The translations under genes were made by a program, and so were the position numbers. Shown here in pieces: positions 41,601 through 50,900 of a DNA stretch of 64,000 nucleotides. The first letter of the stretch is position 1. Each line of letters opens with the position of its first letter. The stretch comes from Vibrio methylphosphonaticus (GTDB lineage Bacteria; Pseudomonadota; Gammaproteobacteria; Enterobacterales; Vibrionaceae), in assembly GCF_023634655.1 (NCBI RefSeq), contig NZ_JAMKMS010000001.1:310001-374000 (forward strand), written 5' to 3'. The notes under the pieces are model-generated. The model was given only the letters and a program-made list of their open reading frames with translations, was not told the DNA's origin and made no database searches.

Positions 41601-41773
41601 TCCGGGGAGATCCCTTGGTGCCCTACCGATACATAAATGATAGGAATAGTGATATCTGGGCTCGACTCTTTAGGAATGGTGTTATATGTCACCACCCCTG
41701 CAATTAAAATTAAAACCAGCAAACTGATCATCGTTCGAGAGCGAGACAATGCCGCATCAATTAAAGCATTCAT
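38642..41773 (-). CDS. RND efflux pump inner-membrane transporter
   Basis: A 1043-residue proton-driven RND transporter of the AcrB-like (HAE1) superfamily, in an operon with its periplasmic adaptor. It has the duplicated 12-helix layout: helix 1 at about 12-30, a large periplasmic porter loop (about 35-335), helices 2-6 (about 340-540), a second loop and helices 8-12 to the end. The helix 4 proton-relay motif reads VGMLVDGAIVVTE, with one Asp where AcrB has two. The helix 10 position equivalent to AcrB Lys940 appears to be Asn (VVNNNIVLID). The substrate is unknown; drug or bile export is possible but not shown. ATG with AGGAG seven bases upstream. No outer-membrane channel gene is adjacent, so a TolC-like partner is presumably encoded elsewhere. 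Confidence 0.9.
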   Translation of the reverse strand: MNALIDAALSRSRTMISLLVLILIAGVVTYNTIPKESSPDITIPIIYVSVGHQGISPDDSERLLVRPLEKELRSIEGVKEMTATASEGHASVTLEFNVGVDLTQAMADVRDAVDLAKPKLPDDSDEPTVNEVTFASQQPVLSVVLYGTVPERTIVQIARQLRDKLESYRQVLEVDIAGDRDDIVEIVVDPLLMESYGLDQGDIYNLIALNNRVVAAGFVDTGYGRFSVKVPSVFETLKDVLELPVKVDGKQVITFGDVATVRRAFRDPDSFARLDGQSAVVLDVKKRAGENIIETVALVKEVMHQASLLPEWPNNLQVKYTKDESKDVKIMLNDLQNNVLSAIILVVIVIIAILGVRTAMLVGVSIPGSFLTGLLVLSVFGLTVNIIVLFSLIMAVGMLVDGAIVVTEFADRRMQEGTPRKQAYADAAKRMAWPITASTATTLAAFAPLLFWPDTTGEFMKFLPLTLIATLTASLVMALLFVPVLGGLFGKPQYVSSAQQAKMVALHDGDFDKATGITKLYYHTLAIAIVHPLKILLLAILIAIGVGAAYNKAGLGAEFFPEVDPPYFNVKVRSHGDLSINEKDEVMRVVEKVMLNHDEFESVYTKTGGKSEIGNIQITPVDWQDRRRVNVIIEELKQTTNQFAGVEIEYKFPDAGPPVEHDLVIELSARFPERLDEAAKVIRRWADSNAKLTNISDSSSKPGIDWQIDIRRDDAARFGADASLVGNTVQFVTNGLKIGGYLPDDSSEEVDILVRFPSDKRDIGRFDELRVKTPAGLIPITNFAEITPQHKQDTIERLDGIRIINVKADMAEGYNLAIELPDFQQSLDALELPPGIDVRIRGQNEEQKNSSEFLQTAFLVALAVMALILITQFNSFYQAFLILSAVIFSTVGVFAGLLIFQRPFGIIMSGIGVIALAGIVVNNNIVLIDTYNQLLKRGLDKRDAILRTGVQRLRPVMLTTVTTILGLMPMVLEMNIDLINQKIEFGAPSTQWWSQLATAIAGGLAFATVLTLVLTPCLLMLGRSPHETKVKRKRRWRFWQKST

Positions 41774-41783
41774 GCGTCTTCTC

Positions 41784-42896
41784 CTACTGCTTAGCTTGAT
41801 CAGCTATTTTATTTGCCTGCTCTACACTGATCGCGTCTACTGCGTCACCATCACGAACAAAACCTTGCCCTAAAACGATGATATCCACTCGATCGCCAAG
41901 CCCGGTAAGCCAGACACCATCTTGTTCTGCTTTGACGAGTTGGATAGGTACAAACACCACTTTTTTACTCTGAAGCGTTTTAACACCGAGGTTGCCACGC
42001 TCATCTAAAGCCAACATTGTCGGGGTTATTTTTATTGCAACATTCTTCTCAAGCGCCAGCTCAACTTCTGCACTGACCCCTGCAGAGATTCGTTCTTCTG
42101 GATTCGGCACTTCTATTTCAATGGGAAAAGTATTCGTTGTTGCAGAAGAGACACGAGAGATATAACGAAGCTTGCCGGTTACTGGTGTACCATCAATAAA
42201 ACGCACCGTTGCAGGTTGGTTCACTGATAGGTTTTGGATGTGACGCTCACTTACGTCCGCTTCTATCACCAGAACATTCAAATCAATCATCATGGCAACC
42301 GGATCACCAATGGAGACAAAATCGCCTAATTCAATATCAATTTGGTCAACAATACCGGTAAAAGGTGCTTTAACTATGGTATTACGCAGGGCTAATTTTG
42401 CCGCGCTGACCATCGCTTTTGCTTCAGTATAATTGGCCGCGGCGGTCGAATAAGCAACTTCACCTTGCAGTCCACGACTCTTTAAAGATTTAGATGCATT
42501 GAACTCTTGTTGACGAACATTCAGCATGGCTTGAGCTCGTTCCAGTTGAATAGCAAGATCACCTTTATCGATTTGCGCTATGGCTTGACCGGCCTTAACA
42601 CGGTCGCCCTTTTTAACGCTTAGTCCAATGATTTTCCCAGCGATTTCAGCCCCAAGCTTAGCGGTTCTATCCGGCGCCGTTCGACCGTATAATTCGATTT
42701 TCTTATCAATACTTTCAGCGACGAATGATTGAAACACGACCCTTGCAAGTGGTGCAGCTTCTGGTGCCGTAGACTGAGAGCTCTCTTCCGCTCGTAACGC
42801 ACCGAGGCCAAGCCAAACGGCGAGCCCAATGATAAATAATAGAGAAATAAGCCAGGGACGTTTTGAGAAAAAGCTGCCAGGCTGCATGGTTGGCAT
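41784..42896 (-). CDS. RND efflux periplasmic adaptor (membrane fusion protein)
   Basis: A 370-residue adaptor joining the RND pump to an outer-membrane channel. An N-terminal membrane anchor (about 14-33, WLISLLFIIGLAVWLGLGAL) has no lipobox. A barrel-sandwich lipoyl domain is split in two: AEIAGKIIGLSVKKGDRVKAG near 80-100 and IVKAPFTGIVDQIDIELGDFVSIG near 175-200. A coiled-coil hairpin separates them, and a beta-barrel and membrane-proximal domain follow. AAGGA lies seven bases before ATG 42896. It precedes the transporter by 10 nt. A large inverted repeat lies 75-112 nt upstream. Confidence 0.92.
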   Translation of the reverse strand: MPTMQPGSFFSKRPWLISLLFIIGLAVWLGLGALRAEESSQSTAPEAAPLARVVFQSFVAESIDKKIELYGRTAPDRTAKLGAEIAGKIIGLSVKKGDRVKAGQAIAQIDKGDLAIQLERAQAMLNVRQQEFNASKSLKSRGLQGEVAYSTAAANYTEAKAMVSAAKLALRNTIVKAPFTGIVDQIDIELGDFVSIGDPVAMMIDLNVLVIEADVSERHIQNLSVNQPATVRFIDGTPVTGKLRYISRVSSATTNTFPIEIEVPNPEERISAGVSAEVELALEKNVAIKITPTMLALDERGNLGVKTLQSKKVVFVPIQLVKAEQDGVWLTGLGDRVDIIVLGQGFVRDGDAVDAISVEQANKIADQAKQ

Positions 42897-42970
42897 AGTG
42901 ATATCCTTATAATGCTCGTGCGGTTGTGGCTCACTGAGCGCTTCCGATAGGAGAACAGCTCATAAAAGTA

Positions 42971-43008
42971 CTGAAACTTGAATAACATCCTTCGATTCAA
43001 TGTTTCAG
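42971..43008. promoter_or_regulatory. Inverted repeat upstream of the RND operon
   Basis: Arms CTGAAAC-TTGAAT and ATTCAAT-GTTTCAG (13 paired bases with one bulged base) enclose 11 nt. The arrangement, two half-sites upstream of an efflux operon, resembles a TetR- or MarR-family operator. No regulator gene is adjacent. No strong sigma70 promoter was identified. Confidence 0.55.
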
Positions 43009-43085
43009 CACGCCCTGTACCTAGAGAGGGGATGAGTAGAGCAGTAACACTACCTTGTTTTATTCATTTTTGTTATCTGCGCAGT

Positions 43086-43120
43086 AAAAAAAAGAGGCGA
43101 ACTTCTCATTCGCCTCTTTC
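43086..43120 (-). terminator. Rho-independent terminator of erpA
   Basis: Minus-strand stem AAAGAGGCGAA / TTCGCCTCTTT with a 7-nt loop, followed by T8, about 12 nt after the erpA stop. Confidence 0.92.
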
Positions 43121-43132
43121 TTACGGGTTAAC

Positions 43133-43474
43133 TTAAACGCTAAACGAAGCGCCACAACCACATGTCGTCGTAGCATTGGGGTTATCAATAAAGAACCTTG
43201 CTCCTTCTAGCCCTTCGGTATAATCAACCGTGCCACCAATTAAATATTGTAGGCTCATTGGATCTACCACCAGGGTCACGCCACACTTTTCAATCGTGGT
43301 GTCACCATCATTAACAGCTTCGTCAAAGGTAAAACCATATTGAAAGCCACTGCAACCGCCACCCGTAATGTAGACGCGTAGTTTCAGCTCAGGATTTTCT
43401 TCTTCTGAAATTAATGTGTTCACTCGCGTTGCCGCGGCATCGGAAAAATTTAAAGGAATAGCTGCATCACTCAT
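43133..43474 (-). CDS. erpA: Iron-sulfur cluster insertion protein ErpA
   Basis: ErpA is an A-type carrier that delivers Fe-S clusters to apo-proteins, in E. coli notably to the isoprenoid enzyme IspG. The 113-residue protein carries the three conserved cysteines in [11 protein letters not shown] (Cys near 41) and [11 protein letters not shown] at the C terminus (C-G-C). Length is identical to the family norm (about 114). It is divergent from hemL. Its promoter is overlapped by an IscR-like site, giving a leader of about 125 nt with a small CACTG/CAGTG hairpin. AGAGG precedes the ATG. Confidence 0.97.
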   Translation of the reverse strand: MSDAAIPLNFSDAAATRVNTLISEEENPELKLRVYITGGGCSGFQYGFTFDEAVNDGDTTIEKCGVTLVVDPMSLQYLIGGTVDYTEGLEGARFFIDNPNATTTCGCGASFSV

Positions 43475-43605
43475 GGGAACCTCTCTTGCTACTCATTCGC
43501 AATTCAAGCGCACCACTGATAACCAGTGACTCGCATCCCCTACGAAGATAAAAACGACTCACCGAAATGATGAGTAAACAAATAGTATTAATTGTATTAC
43601 GGGGG

Positions 43606-43638
43606 ATTATCTAATACCTGACTGCTTCGTTCAAGTAT
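43606..43638 (-). promoter_or_regulatory. erpA promoter overlapped by an IscR type 1-like site
   Basis: On the minus strand TTGAAC (43629-43634) and GATAAT (43606-43611) are 17 nt apart. The 25-bp segment 43614-43638 fits the IscR type 1 pattern (ATA, GACT, a 5-nt centre, a degenerate AGTC, TAT) at about 22 of 25 positions by my reading. It covers the -35 and most of the spacer, a typical repressing position. IscR control of erpA is known in E. coli. Confidence 0.65.
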
Positions 43639-43771
43639 TAGGCAGACGCAATTTAACATTACTGTTATATCAGGGTGCAATTTCCGAAAATGTGCTCAAA
43701 ACACTACTAGATTTTGTGAGGGTATGTACAATGCTGCTCACTTGGTCCGAATAAGCAAAGAGGAATTCTCC

Positions 43772-45064
43772 ATGACCAAATCAGCAGAGCTGTATCAGAA
43801 AGCGCAAGAGACTATCCCTGGCGGTGTAAACTCGCCCGTTCGTGCCTTCAACGGTGTAGGTGGTTCACCTATTTTTGTTGAGCGTGCCGATGGCCCTTTG
43901 ATTTTTGATGCTGATGGTAAAGCGTACATTGACTACGTAGGTTCTTGGGGACCGATGATCTTAGGTCACAACCATGCCGTAATCCGTGAAGCCGTTATTG
44001 ATGCCGCACAACGAGGCCTTAGTTTTGGTGCGCCTACCGAAATGGAAATCAACATGGCTGAACTTGTGCGCAAGCTGGTTCCTTCTATGGAACAACTGCG
44101 TATGGTGAGCTCCGGAACCGAAGCAACCATGAGCGCGATTCGTCTTGCTCGTGGCTACACTGGCCGCGACAAAATCATGAAATTTGAAGGTTGTTACCAC
44201 GGCCATGCCGACAGCTTGCTTGTTAAAGCGGGTTCTGGCGCGCTAACACTTGGCCAACCAAGCTCTCCTGGCGTACCCGCTGACTTTGCAAAATACACTC
44301 TGACGGCTCGTTTTAACGATCTTGAATCTGTTAAAGCGCTTTTTGCTGCGAACAAAGGTGAAATTTCCTGCATTATTGTTGAGCCAGTTGCTGGCAACAT
44401 GAACTGCATCCCACCGGTGGAAGGTTTCCACGAAGGACTTCGTCAAATTTGTGATGAAGAAGGCGCATTGCTTATCTTCGACGAAGTTATGACGGGTTTC
44501 CGCGTCGCGCAAGGTGGTGCTCAAGCGTATTACAACATCAAGCCAGATTTAACGACACTAGGTAAAATCATTGGTGGCGGCATGCCTGTTGGTGCGTTTG
44601 GTGGCCGTAAAGAAGTCATGCAATACGTTGCTCCTACTGGTCCAGTTTATCAAGCAGGAACACTCTCAGGTAACCCTATCGCAATGGCAGCAGGTTATGC
44701 CTGCCTTACGCTATTGTCTGAAGAGGGCAACGAAAAACGCCTAGCTTATAAGACTAAGCAGCTTGCTGATGGCTTTAAAAACCTTGCTGATGAACATGGT
44801 ATTCCAATGGTTGTAAACCAAGTCGGCGGTATGTTTGGCTTCTTCTTTACTGACCAAGAACGTATTACTTGTTACGAAGACGTCGCTAAGTGTGATGTTG
44901 AGCGCTTTAAGCGTTTCTTCCATCTAATGCTCGATCACGGTGTATACCTTGCACCATCAGCATTTGAAGCTAGCTTCCTATCTCTTGCTCACGGCTCGAA
45001 AGAGATCGACGCGACATTAGAAGCCGCTGATCGCTGTTTTGCGATGCTGGCTAAAGAAGCGTAA
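43772..45064 (+). CDS. hemL: Glutamate-1-semialdehyde 2,1-aminomutase
   Basis: HemL converts glutamate-1-semialdehyde to 5-aminolevulinate, the tetrapyrrole precursor, using pyridoxal phosphate. From ATG 43772 it is 430 residues (E. coli 426). It shows [10 protein letters not shown] at the N terminus, [15 protein letters not shown] (cofactor phosphate site) and [11 protein letters not shown]. The Schiff-base lysine is in [18 protein letters not shown] near 266. AGAGGA lies seven bases before this ATG, so the in-frame ATG 16 codons upstream (43724) is rejected. It is divergent from erpA and has its own terminator. Confidence 0.97.
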   Translation: MTKSAELYQKAQETIPGGVNSPVRAFNGVGGSPIFVERADGPLIFDADGKAYIDYVGSWGPMILGHNHAVIREAVIDAAQRGLSFGAPTEMEINMAELVRKLVPSMEQLRMVSSGTEATMSAIRLARGYTGRDKIMKFEGCYHGHADSLLVKAGSGALTLGQPSSPGVPADFAKYTLTARFNDLESVKALFAANKGEISCIIVEPVAGNMNCIPPVEGFHEGLRQICDEEGALLIFDEVMTGFRVAQGGAQAYYNIKPDLTTLGKIIGGGMPVGAFGGRKEVMQYVAPTGPVYQAGTLSGNPIAMAAGYACLTLLSEEGNEKRLAYKTKQLADGFKNLADEHGIPMVVNQVGGMFGFFFTDQERITCYEDVAKCDVERFKRFFHLMLDHGVYLAPSAFEASFLSLAHGSKEIDATLEAADRCFAMLAKEA

Positions 45065-45109
45065 TTTTCAGTATTACTGAGTACAGTAGAAAATTATGAG
45101 TCATGACAT

Positions 45110-45137
45110 TAAGGGCTGAAATATCAGCCCTTTTTTT
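45110..45137 (+). terminator. Rho-independent terminator of hemL
   Basis: AAGGGCTGA, AATA loop, TCAGCCCTT and T7. The T tract overlaps the stop codon of the small minus-strand gene at 45136. Confidence 0.92.
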
Positions 45138-45258
45138 ACGCCTGCCAGTGAAAGGCCGCCAATAACACGATGGCTGATATCATGAGCCAGAACCAAGGAA
45201 TTTTTCGCTTAACCCTAACCTCTGACTGACACGTTTTTTTTCCGTTGCAGCACCCCAT
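45136..45258 (-). CDS. Small Cys-rich single-pass membrane protein (40 aa)
   Basis: A short gene opposite the space downstream of hemL. The ATG at 45258 is preceded by AGGGAGA with only ATTT-type spacing, a very strong ribosome binding site. The 40-residue product begins MGCCNGKKTC, with three cysteines in the first ten residues. A basic stretch (VRVKRK) follows, then one hydrophobic helix (IPWFWLMISAIVLLAAF) and ends HWQA. By the positive-inside rule the Cys-rich head should be cytoplasmic. I do not recognise the family. The CC and C spacing could bind metal or be modified; that is inference. No clear promoter was found. Confidence 0.72.
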   Translation of the reverse strand: MGCCNGKKTCQSEVRVKRKIPWFWLMISAIVLLAAFHWQA

Positions 45259-45522
45259 AAATCTCCCTCTAATCACAGTATTAAATACCAATTAAAATTG
45301 ATCACTCCATATTTTACGTCCATTATATGCTCAATTGGTCACCGTATTTGATTACTTAGTTTACTAGTAGCCGTTAACCAGCAATACATTGACAAGAACC
45401 CCGTTGCGATGGCGCTTCGTCGCGTAAATAAAAAAAAGCAACGACGTAGAAAAATAACCACTATCGCTCATCATCTTATCGCATGCAGATTTCGCAGCCG
45501 ATATAGTCAAAAAGGATCACTC

Positions 45523-46608
45523 GTGAAAACGAAAATGAACGTTACAGCAAGTCATTGGGTGCTCATCATTGCCCTGCTTTTAACTGGCTTTGCCTGTTAC
45601 TTGCTCGTCGAGCCTTATATTAATTCAATCGTCATGGCGTTTATTTTGTCACTGTTGATGTTCCCTATCCATGAGTGGCTAGAGAACAAGCTGCCAAAAC
45701 ATAAAAACATTGTTGCCTTGTTATCATGCGTCATTCTGACCTTTATTATTGTCATGCCATTGCTGCTGGTGTTTAGCGCCATCGTGCAACAAGGGTCGGT
45801 GTTTTCACAAAATATGTATCACTGGGTAACTGGCGGTGGTATTCAAGAAGTGTTTGCTCACCCTTGGGTCGTTAAAGGGCTTTCTTTCATTAATGACTAT
45901 CTGCCCTTTGATAAGATCGATCCACAAGATATTGCCAAAAAGGCCGCTGAATTTGCGACCTCACTTGGTTCAAACCTGGTGGCGATCAGTGCAAAAATAC
46001 TAGGCGACGCCACCAGCTTCCTAATGAATTTTTTCTTAATGCTGTTTGTGCTGTTCTTCCTACTGCGTGATCACGATAAGATCATCGCTGCCATTCGCCA
46101 TATTTTGCCCTTTTCCCGCAGTCAAGAAGATCGCTTATTGAACGAGATTGAAAAAGTATCGAAATCGGCTGTCATGGGCTCTTTTTTAACCGCAATCGCA
46201 CAAGGTGCTGCGGGTGGGTTTGGTATGTGGGTTGCCGGGTTCCCTGGTCTATTTTGGGGAACAATGATGGGCTTTGCGTCATTTATCCCGATCGTCGGAA
46301 CCGCATTAATTTGGATTCCAGCCACGGCGTATTTATTAATAACTGGCGAAACTCAATGGGCCCTATTTCTAGCGATTTGGAGCATTGCGGTTGTGGGCTC
46401 TATCGATAACGTATTAAGACCTCTACTCATGCAAGGCAGTGCCGGTATGAATACATTGATGATTTTCTTCTCTCTGCTTGGCGGTATTCACTTATTTGGT
46501 CTGATTGGCCTGATTTATGGCCCGATCATTTTTGCTATCACTATCGTACTTTTCAATATGTATGAAGAAGAGTTTAAGGACTTTTTAGATAGCCAAGATA
46601 ACAGCTAG
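45523..46608 (+). CDS. AI-2E/PerM family membrane transporter
   Basis: A 361-residue inner-membrane protein of the AI-2E (UPF0118) family with about eight membrane segments. The conserved C-terminal part includes GFPGLFWGTMMGFASFIPIVG, IDNVLRPLLMQG and FGLIGLIYGPIIFA. Members have been linked to autoinducer-2 export or sodium/proton exchange, so the name does not prove the substrate. The GTG at 45523 is chosen because AAGGA lies six to seven bases upstream. The longer ORF from 45409 would add 38 very basic residues without a ribosome binding site. The preceding 260 nt contain no other gene on this strand. Confidence 0.82.
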   Translation: MKTKMNVTASHWVLIIALLLTGFACYLLVEPYINSIVMAFILSLLMFPIHEWLENKLPKHKNIVALLSCVILTFIIVMPLLLVFSAIVQQGSVFSQNMYHWVTGGGIQEVFAHPWVVKGLSFINDYLPFDKIDPQDIAKKAAEFATSLGSNLVAISAKILGDATSFLMNFFLMLFVLFFLLRDHDKIIAAIRHILPFSRSQEDRLLNEIEKVSKSAVMGSFLTAIAQGAAGGFGMWVAGFPGLFWGTMMGFASFIPIVGTALIWIPATAYLLITGETQWALFLAIWSIAVVGSIDNVLRPLLMQGSAGMNTLMIFFSLLGGIHLFGLIGLIYGPIIFAITIVLFNMYEEEFKDFLDSQDNS

Positions 46609-46624
46609 AATACTTTTTAAGTCC

Positions 46625-46656
46625 GGGGGTTTGTGAGAGAATCCCCTCCCTTTTTT
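46625..46656 (+). terminator. Likely terminator of the AI-2E family gene
   Basis: GGGGGTT pairs with AATCCCC (one G-T wobble) around an 8-nt loop, followed by TCCC and T6. The interrupted T tract makes it less certain than the others. Confidence 0.55.
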
Positions 46657-46678
46657 CCGTTTCCAAGAGATGACGTTC

Positions 46679-47701
46679 ATGTCGCATTACATCGCTCCTA
46701 GCCAGATTGCCGAAAGACAGATTGAGTACTTCGCAGGAAAACGTGTGCTGGTCATCGGTGAAATTGAAGACCAGTTCCCTATTGATTTGAGCAAAAATTG
46801 CGACAAAGTCACCGTATTTACCAGCAATTACTGCACCTATCGACAGTTACATAGTTCCGAGCGAATTAGCTGTCACTTTGGTGCAGATTTACCTGAAACT
46901 ATCGACGCGGATATGATCTTAATGTATTGGCCAAAGGCCAAAGCAGAAGCTCAGATGCTATTAGAAATGTCGTTAGCCAAGCTCGGTCAGAATACCGAAA
47001 TCGTCGTGGTCGGTGAAAATCGCTCGGGAGTAAAAAGCGTCGAGAAAATGTTTGCGCCTTACGGCCTGATAAAAAAATACGACTCAGCACGTCGTTGCTC
47101 ATTTTATTGGGGGCAATGCCAAACGCCACTAGCATCGTTTGATTTACAATCGTGGTTTAAATCCTACCCTGTCGAGCTGGACGGCCAACAATTGGTAGTG
47201 AAAAGTCTGCCTGGCGTCTTTAGTCATGGGGAGTTTGATTTAGGCAGCCAGTTGCTACTTAATAATTTGCCACCACTGCATGGTAAGGTCTTAGACTTTG
47301 GCTGTGGTGCGGGCGTACTGGGCGCTTTCATGGCACTGCGCTACCCAGACATTTCCCTGCAAATGTGTGACATCAATGCGTTTGCGATTGAGTCAAGTAA
47401 ACAGACCTTACTGGCGAATGGCTTAAAGGGTGATGTTTTGGCGTCTGATGTCTATTCGGATCTGCCATCAGATTTTCAGTTCATCGTTAGCAATCCACCA
47501 TTCCATGCAGGTCTAGACACCAGCTATTCTGCAACGGAAGCACTGCTAAACGATGCGCCCACGCACCTTAAATCCGCAGGCAACATCGTCATTGTTGCGA
47601 ATAGCTTCCTTAAGTACGCGCCTATCATTGAACGTCAATTTGGTCACTGTCAGACGCTCGACAAAAACAGTAAGTTCATCATTTATCGCGCAGAAAAATA
47701 A
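46679..47701 (+). CDS. rsmC: 16S rRNA m2G1207 methyltransferase RsmC
   Basis: RsmC N2-methylates G1207 of 16S rRNA in the 30S subunit. From ATG 46679 it is 340 residues (E. coli 343). It has the duplicated layout: an N-terminal degenerate methyltransferase domain containing [15 protein letters not shown] and DSARRC, and a C-terminal active domain. The latter has the SAM loop [16 protein letters not shown] near 198-213 and catalytic motif [10 protein letters not shown] near 270. ATG 46679 is preferred over 46670 because AAGAGA is eight bases upstream. The hemL-AI-2E-rsmC order leads directly to the chiS-type kinase. Confidence 0.96.
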   Translation: MSHYIAPSQIAERQIEYFAGKRVLVIGEIEDQFPIDLSKNCDKVTVFTSNYCTYRQLHSSERISCHFGADLPETIDADMILMYWPKAKAEAQMLLEMSLAKLGQNTEIVVVGENRSGVKSVEKMFAPYGLIKKYDSARRCSFYWGQCQTPLASFDLQSWFKSYPVELDGQQLVVKSLPGVFSHGEFDLGSQLLLNNLPPLHGKVLDFGCGAGVLGAFMALRYPDISLQMCDINAFAIESSKQTLLANGLKGDVLASDVYSDLPSDFQFIVSNPPFHAGLDTSYSATEALLNDAPTHLKSAGNIVIVANSFLKYAPIIERQFGHCQTLDKNSKFIIYRAEK

Positions 47702-47721
47702 CTTTATTCTCTAAATAACTA

Positions 47722-47760
47722 TAGCGGCAGCATGTGTGATACCAACCCATGTTGCCGCTA
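47722..47760 (+). terminator. Long hairpin after rsmC
   Basis: Arms TAGCGGCAGCATG and CATGTTGCCGCTA (12 of 13 paired) surround a 13-nt loop. Only CGTTCTCTTAATTCC follows, without a T run, so it may stabilise the mRNA 3' end rather than terminate. Confidence 0.5.
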
Positions 47761-47890
47761 CGTTCTCTTAATTCCCCTTACAAACCCATACCTGATCGCT
47801 ATTTTACCCATTAACAACATCAGTGAAATAAATCACACGTTGCGACATCACCAATTGTGAGTGACCAAACACGCTTTGCATTCAACTTAC

Positions 47891-47918
47891 TTGCCAAAGT
47901 AAAAAAAGTATTTAGATT
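47891..47918 (+). promoter_or_regulatory. Possible promoter of the chiS-type gene
   Basis: TTGCCA (47891-47896) and TAGATT (47913-47918) are 16 nt apart, about 80 nt before the start codon. A TCACA / TGTGA pair at 47836-47871 hints at CRP half-sites, but their spacing is not canonical. Confidence 0.35.
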
Positions 47919-47997
47919 AATAAGGTCAGATGTTTTATAACAAGACGCTGATTTAATTTACTTTCTAGACACACTCTCAACGGCCTAAGACTTACGT

Positions 47998-50900
47998 ATG
48001 TTCAAGCTGCATAGAAAACAGAAATTCAAGCGACTACAAAATACACTCATGTTGGCATTTTTGGCGCTTAGTATTACACCACTTACTGTCATTTCGCTGT
48101 TTTTTCTTAATGCACACAGCCAAGATCTTCGCGATCAAAGTACTACACATTTGGTATCGGTCCGAGACACTAAAAAACAACAAGTCCTGGATTACTTTGA
48201 TGCACAGAAATCTGAAGTGATGGGCTTTGTTCGCTCTGAACTTGCGTATGCGAGTGGCGGACGATTTTATGGCATCGTTAACGCATTCCAACGTTTGGGC
48301 GATGATATTGAACAAGCTCAGCAACATGCTCAAGAGCGCTATATCCGTGGATCTGGCGACCAGGTAAAAACATCTATTATGCCGGACTCTAGCAGCTATG
48401 TTGGCAGTGAACGTTACCGGCTGCTTCACAAGCGCTACCATCGCGCGTTTGTAGAACATCTTAAACGTTCTGACTTTGACGATATTGTTTTGGTCGACTT
48501 AACCGGTAACGTTACCTACTCGGTGTTTAAGCACGATTACTATGGCACTAACCTCAATACGGGCCGTTTTTCTTCGACCATATTGGGCTCTACGTTTGCC
48601 GCCTTAGATCAAGAAGTGACAAGAAAGCATAAAGATAACGAAGAATACACGCCTGTTATCATTTCAGATTTTTCCTCTCAAGGAGAGCAACAATATGCTT
48701 GGTTAGGCGCACCTATCATTCAGCAAGGTTACTTGCACAGTTACGCACTATTTCGTTTACCAATTAAAGGCATCACCAAACTCCTCAATAGCGGCAGCGC
48801 TGCGGACATCAGCCTTCTGTTAGTCGGAAATGATGGTAAAGCCAAAATGATGGGGCTATCTGAAGAGAGCATTACCCAAAGCAAACAAGTCATTCAGAAA
48901 GCACTATCAGGGGAAACTCAAGTCGGAAGCTATAGTAATACTCTCAATAATCAATACCTCGCAGCCTTTGCGCCCGTTCAATTCTCGGGCACCACATGGG
49001 CTCTTGTTGCAGAAACGCCCGAATCCGTGGCATTTGCCAGTATTCGTCAACTTGAAAAGCTGTTTGTCATCGCCATGTTGAGTGCGATCATTCTCGTTGT
49101 GATTGCTTCTCACTATCTATCCAATTTCATTACCTCACCTCTACTTAAGCTAACATGGGCGGCCGAGCGAGCTTCAGGAGGCGATCTTGAGCCTTCGATA
49201 ATAAGCGCGAACCGTAAAGATGAAATTGGGCGATTGGCACTAAGCTTTGAACGTATGCGTCGCTCTATCAAAGATAAAATCGAGTTAATTAAAAACCAAA
49301 ACCAAGAGCTAGAGCAAAACCTCATTGTGATCAAAAAACAGAATGAAGAGCTGCAACTTGCCAACAAGCTAAAAGATGAATTTCTTGCGACTACCTCCCA
49401 TGAACTCAGAACCCCCCTTCATGGCATGATTGGCATTGCTGAAGCCATGATATCTGGTGCCAACGGGCCAATTGGTGCCAATCATCGCTATCAATTAGAT
49501 ATTATTGTTAATAGTGGTCAAAGGCTCGCAAGCCTTGTGGATGATCTTCTCGATTATCACAAAATGCGCTATGGCAGCTTAGCGATAGAGCGCTCTGCAG
49601 TAAGCCTAACCAGTGCAACGCAACTTGTTCTCGACTTATCTCAACACCTCTTGGGCAATAAAAAGATCCGAATTATTAACCAAGTTTTAGAGCCTATTCC
49701 TTATGTATCGGCCGATCCTCAACGGTTGGAACAAGTGCTGTATAACTTAGTCGGCAACGCCATAAAATACACCAATGAAGGTAAAATCGTATTATCAGCA
49801 ACCGCGATGGATGACCATATCCGCGTTCAAGTTGTCGATACAGGTCATGGCATCCCTGCACAACAACTCGAGCATATTTTCGAACCACTCGTGCAAGCAG
49901 GGCACGATTCAGGCCACTATCGTCAAGGAGCAGGCCTAGGGCTTTCGATCAGCCGACAGCTCATTGAATTAATGGGCGGTTCACTCTACGTCAGCAGCCA
50001 GCCGCATGTAGGTACGACATTCAGCTTCACGCTTCCATTGGCTAGCCAAAAAGAAGTCGAAGCCATGTCTTACGTGCCGCAATCTAATCATTATCAAGTG
50101 ACCGAGCAAAACGAATTAGCCATCGATGATGAAGAAACCCTTCCTGACAACCCTGATGGTCCAAGAATCCTTATTGCAGATGATGAGCCCGTTAACCTGC
50201 GTATTTTAGAAAGCTTTTTACGACTTGAAGGCTATCAAGTCACTCTCGCCAAGGATGGATTAGAAGCGATGGCGACGATTGAAAAAGACAAACCCGACTT
50301 ATTACTGCTTGATATCATGATGCCCGGTATGAGTGGATTTGAAGTCTGTGAAACGCTGCGTGAACAATACGATCACGCTGCCCTACCCATCATTATGCTG
50401 ACGGCGCTAAATCAATCAGAAGACCGCGTGCGTGGCTTTGAAGTTGGTGCTAATGACTACTTATCCAAGCCATTTAACAAACAAGAACTAGCGGCGAGAA
50501 TTGCCGCCCACCTGCAAGCGAGCAAAGCAGAGGTGAGACGAACTGAAAACCAAAGCCTTAAATATGAACTCAAGCAACGCGCGCTCGTCGAAGCCAGCTT
50601 ACTAGAAACACAAGGGCGACTCATTGAGCAGCTCGACACCGCACCTGAAGCGATTTTGTGCGTGCGCAATGACCTGAAAATCCAATTTGCCAATCAAGCG
50701 GCAGCGGCGTTATTTAAACGTAATGTTGAGCAGCTGAAACGTTCGAGTTTGGACGATATCATTGCGCCCAAATTCATTAATCTATCTCAAGAGCATTATT
50801 GTGGTGATATTGATATCTTCATAGACGATGTCAGACAACGCATCAACGCGGACATTTTAACGCTTCCAGAGGGCTCTGGGCTGCGCAGTGTTTACATCTT

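Noticed and set aside
43724..43771. Upstream ATG of hemL
   Set aside because: The family start aligns with 43772, which has AGAGGA seven bases upstream.
45409..45522. N-terminal extension of the AI-2E family protein by 38 basic residues
   Set aside because: No ribosome binding site at its ATG, whereas the GTG at 45523 has AAGGA at good spacing; the extension is not membrane-protein-like.
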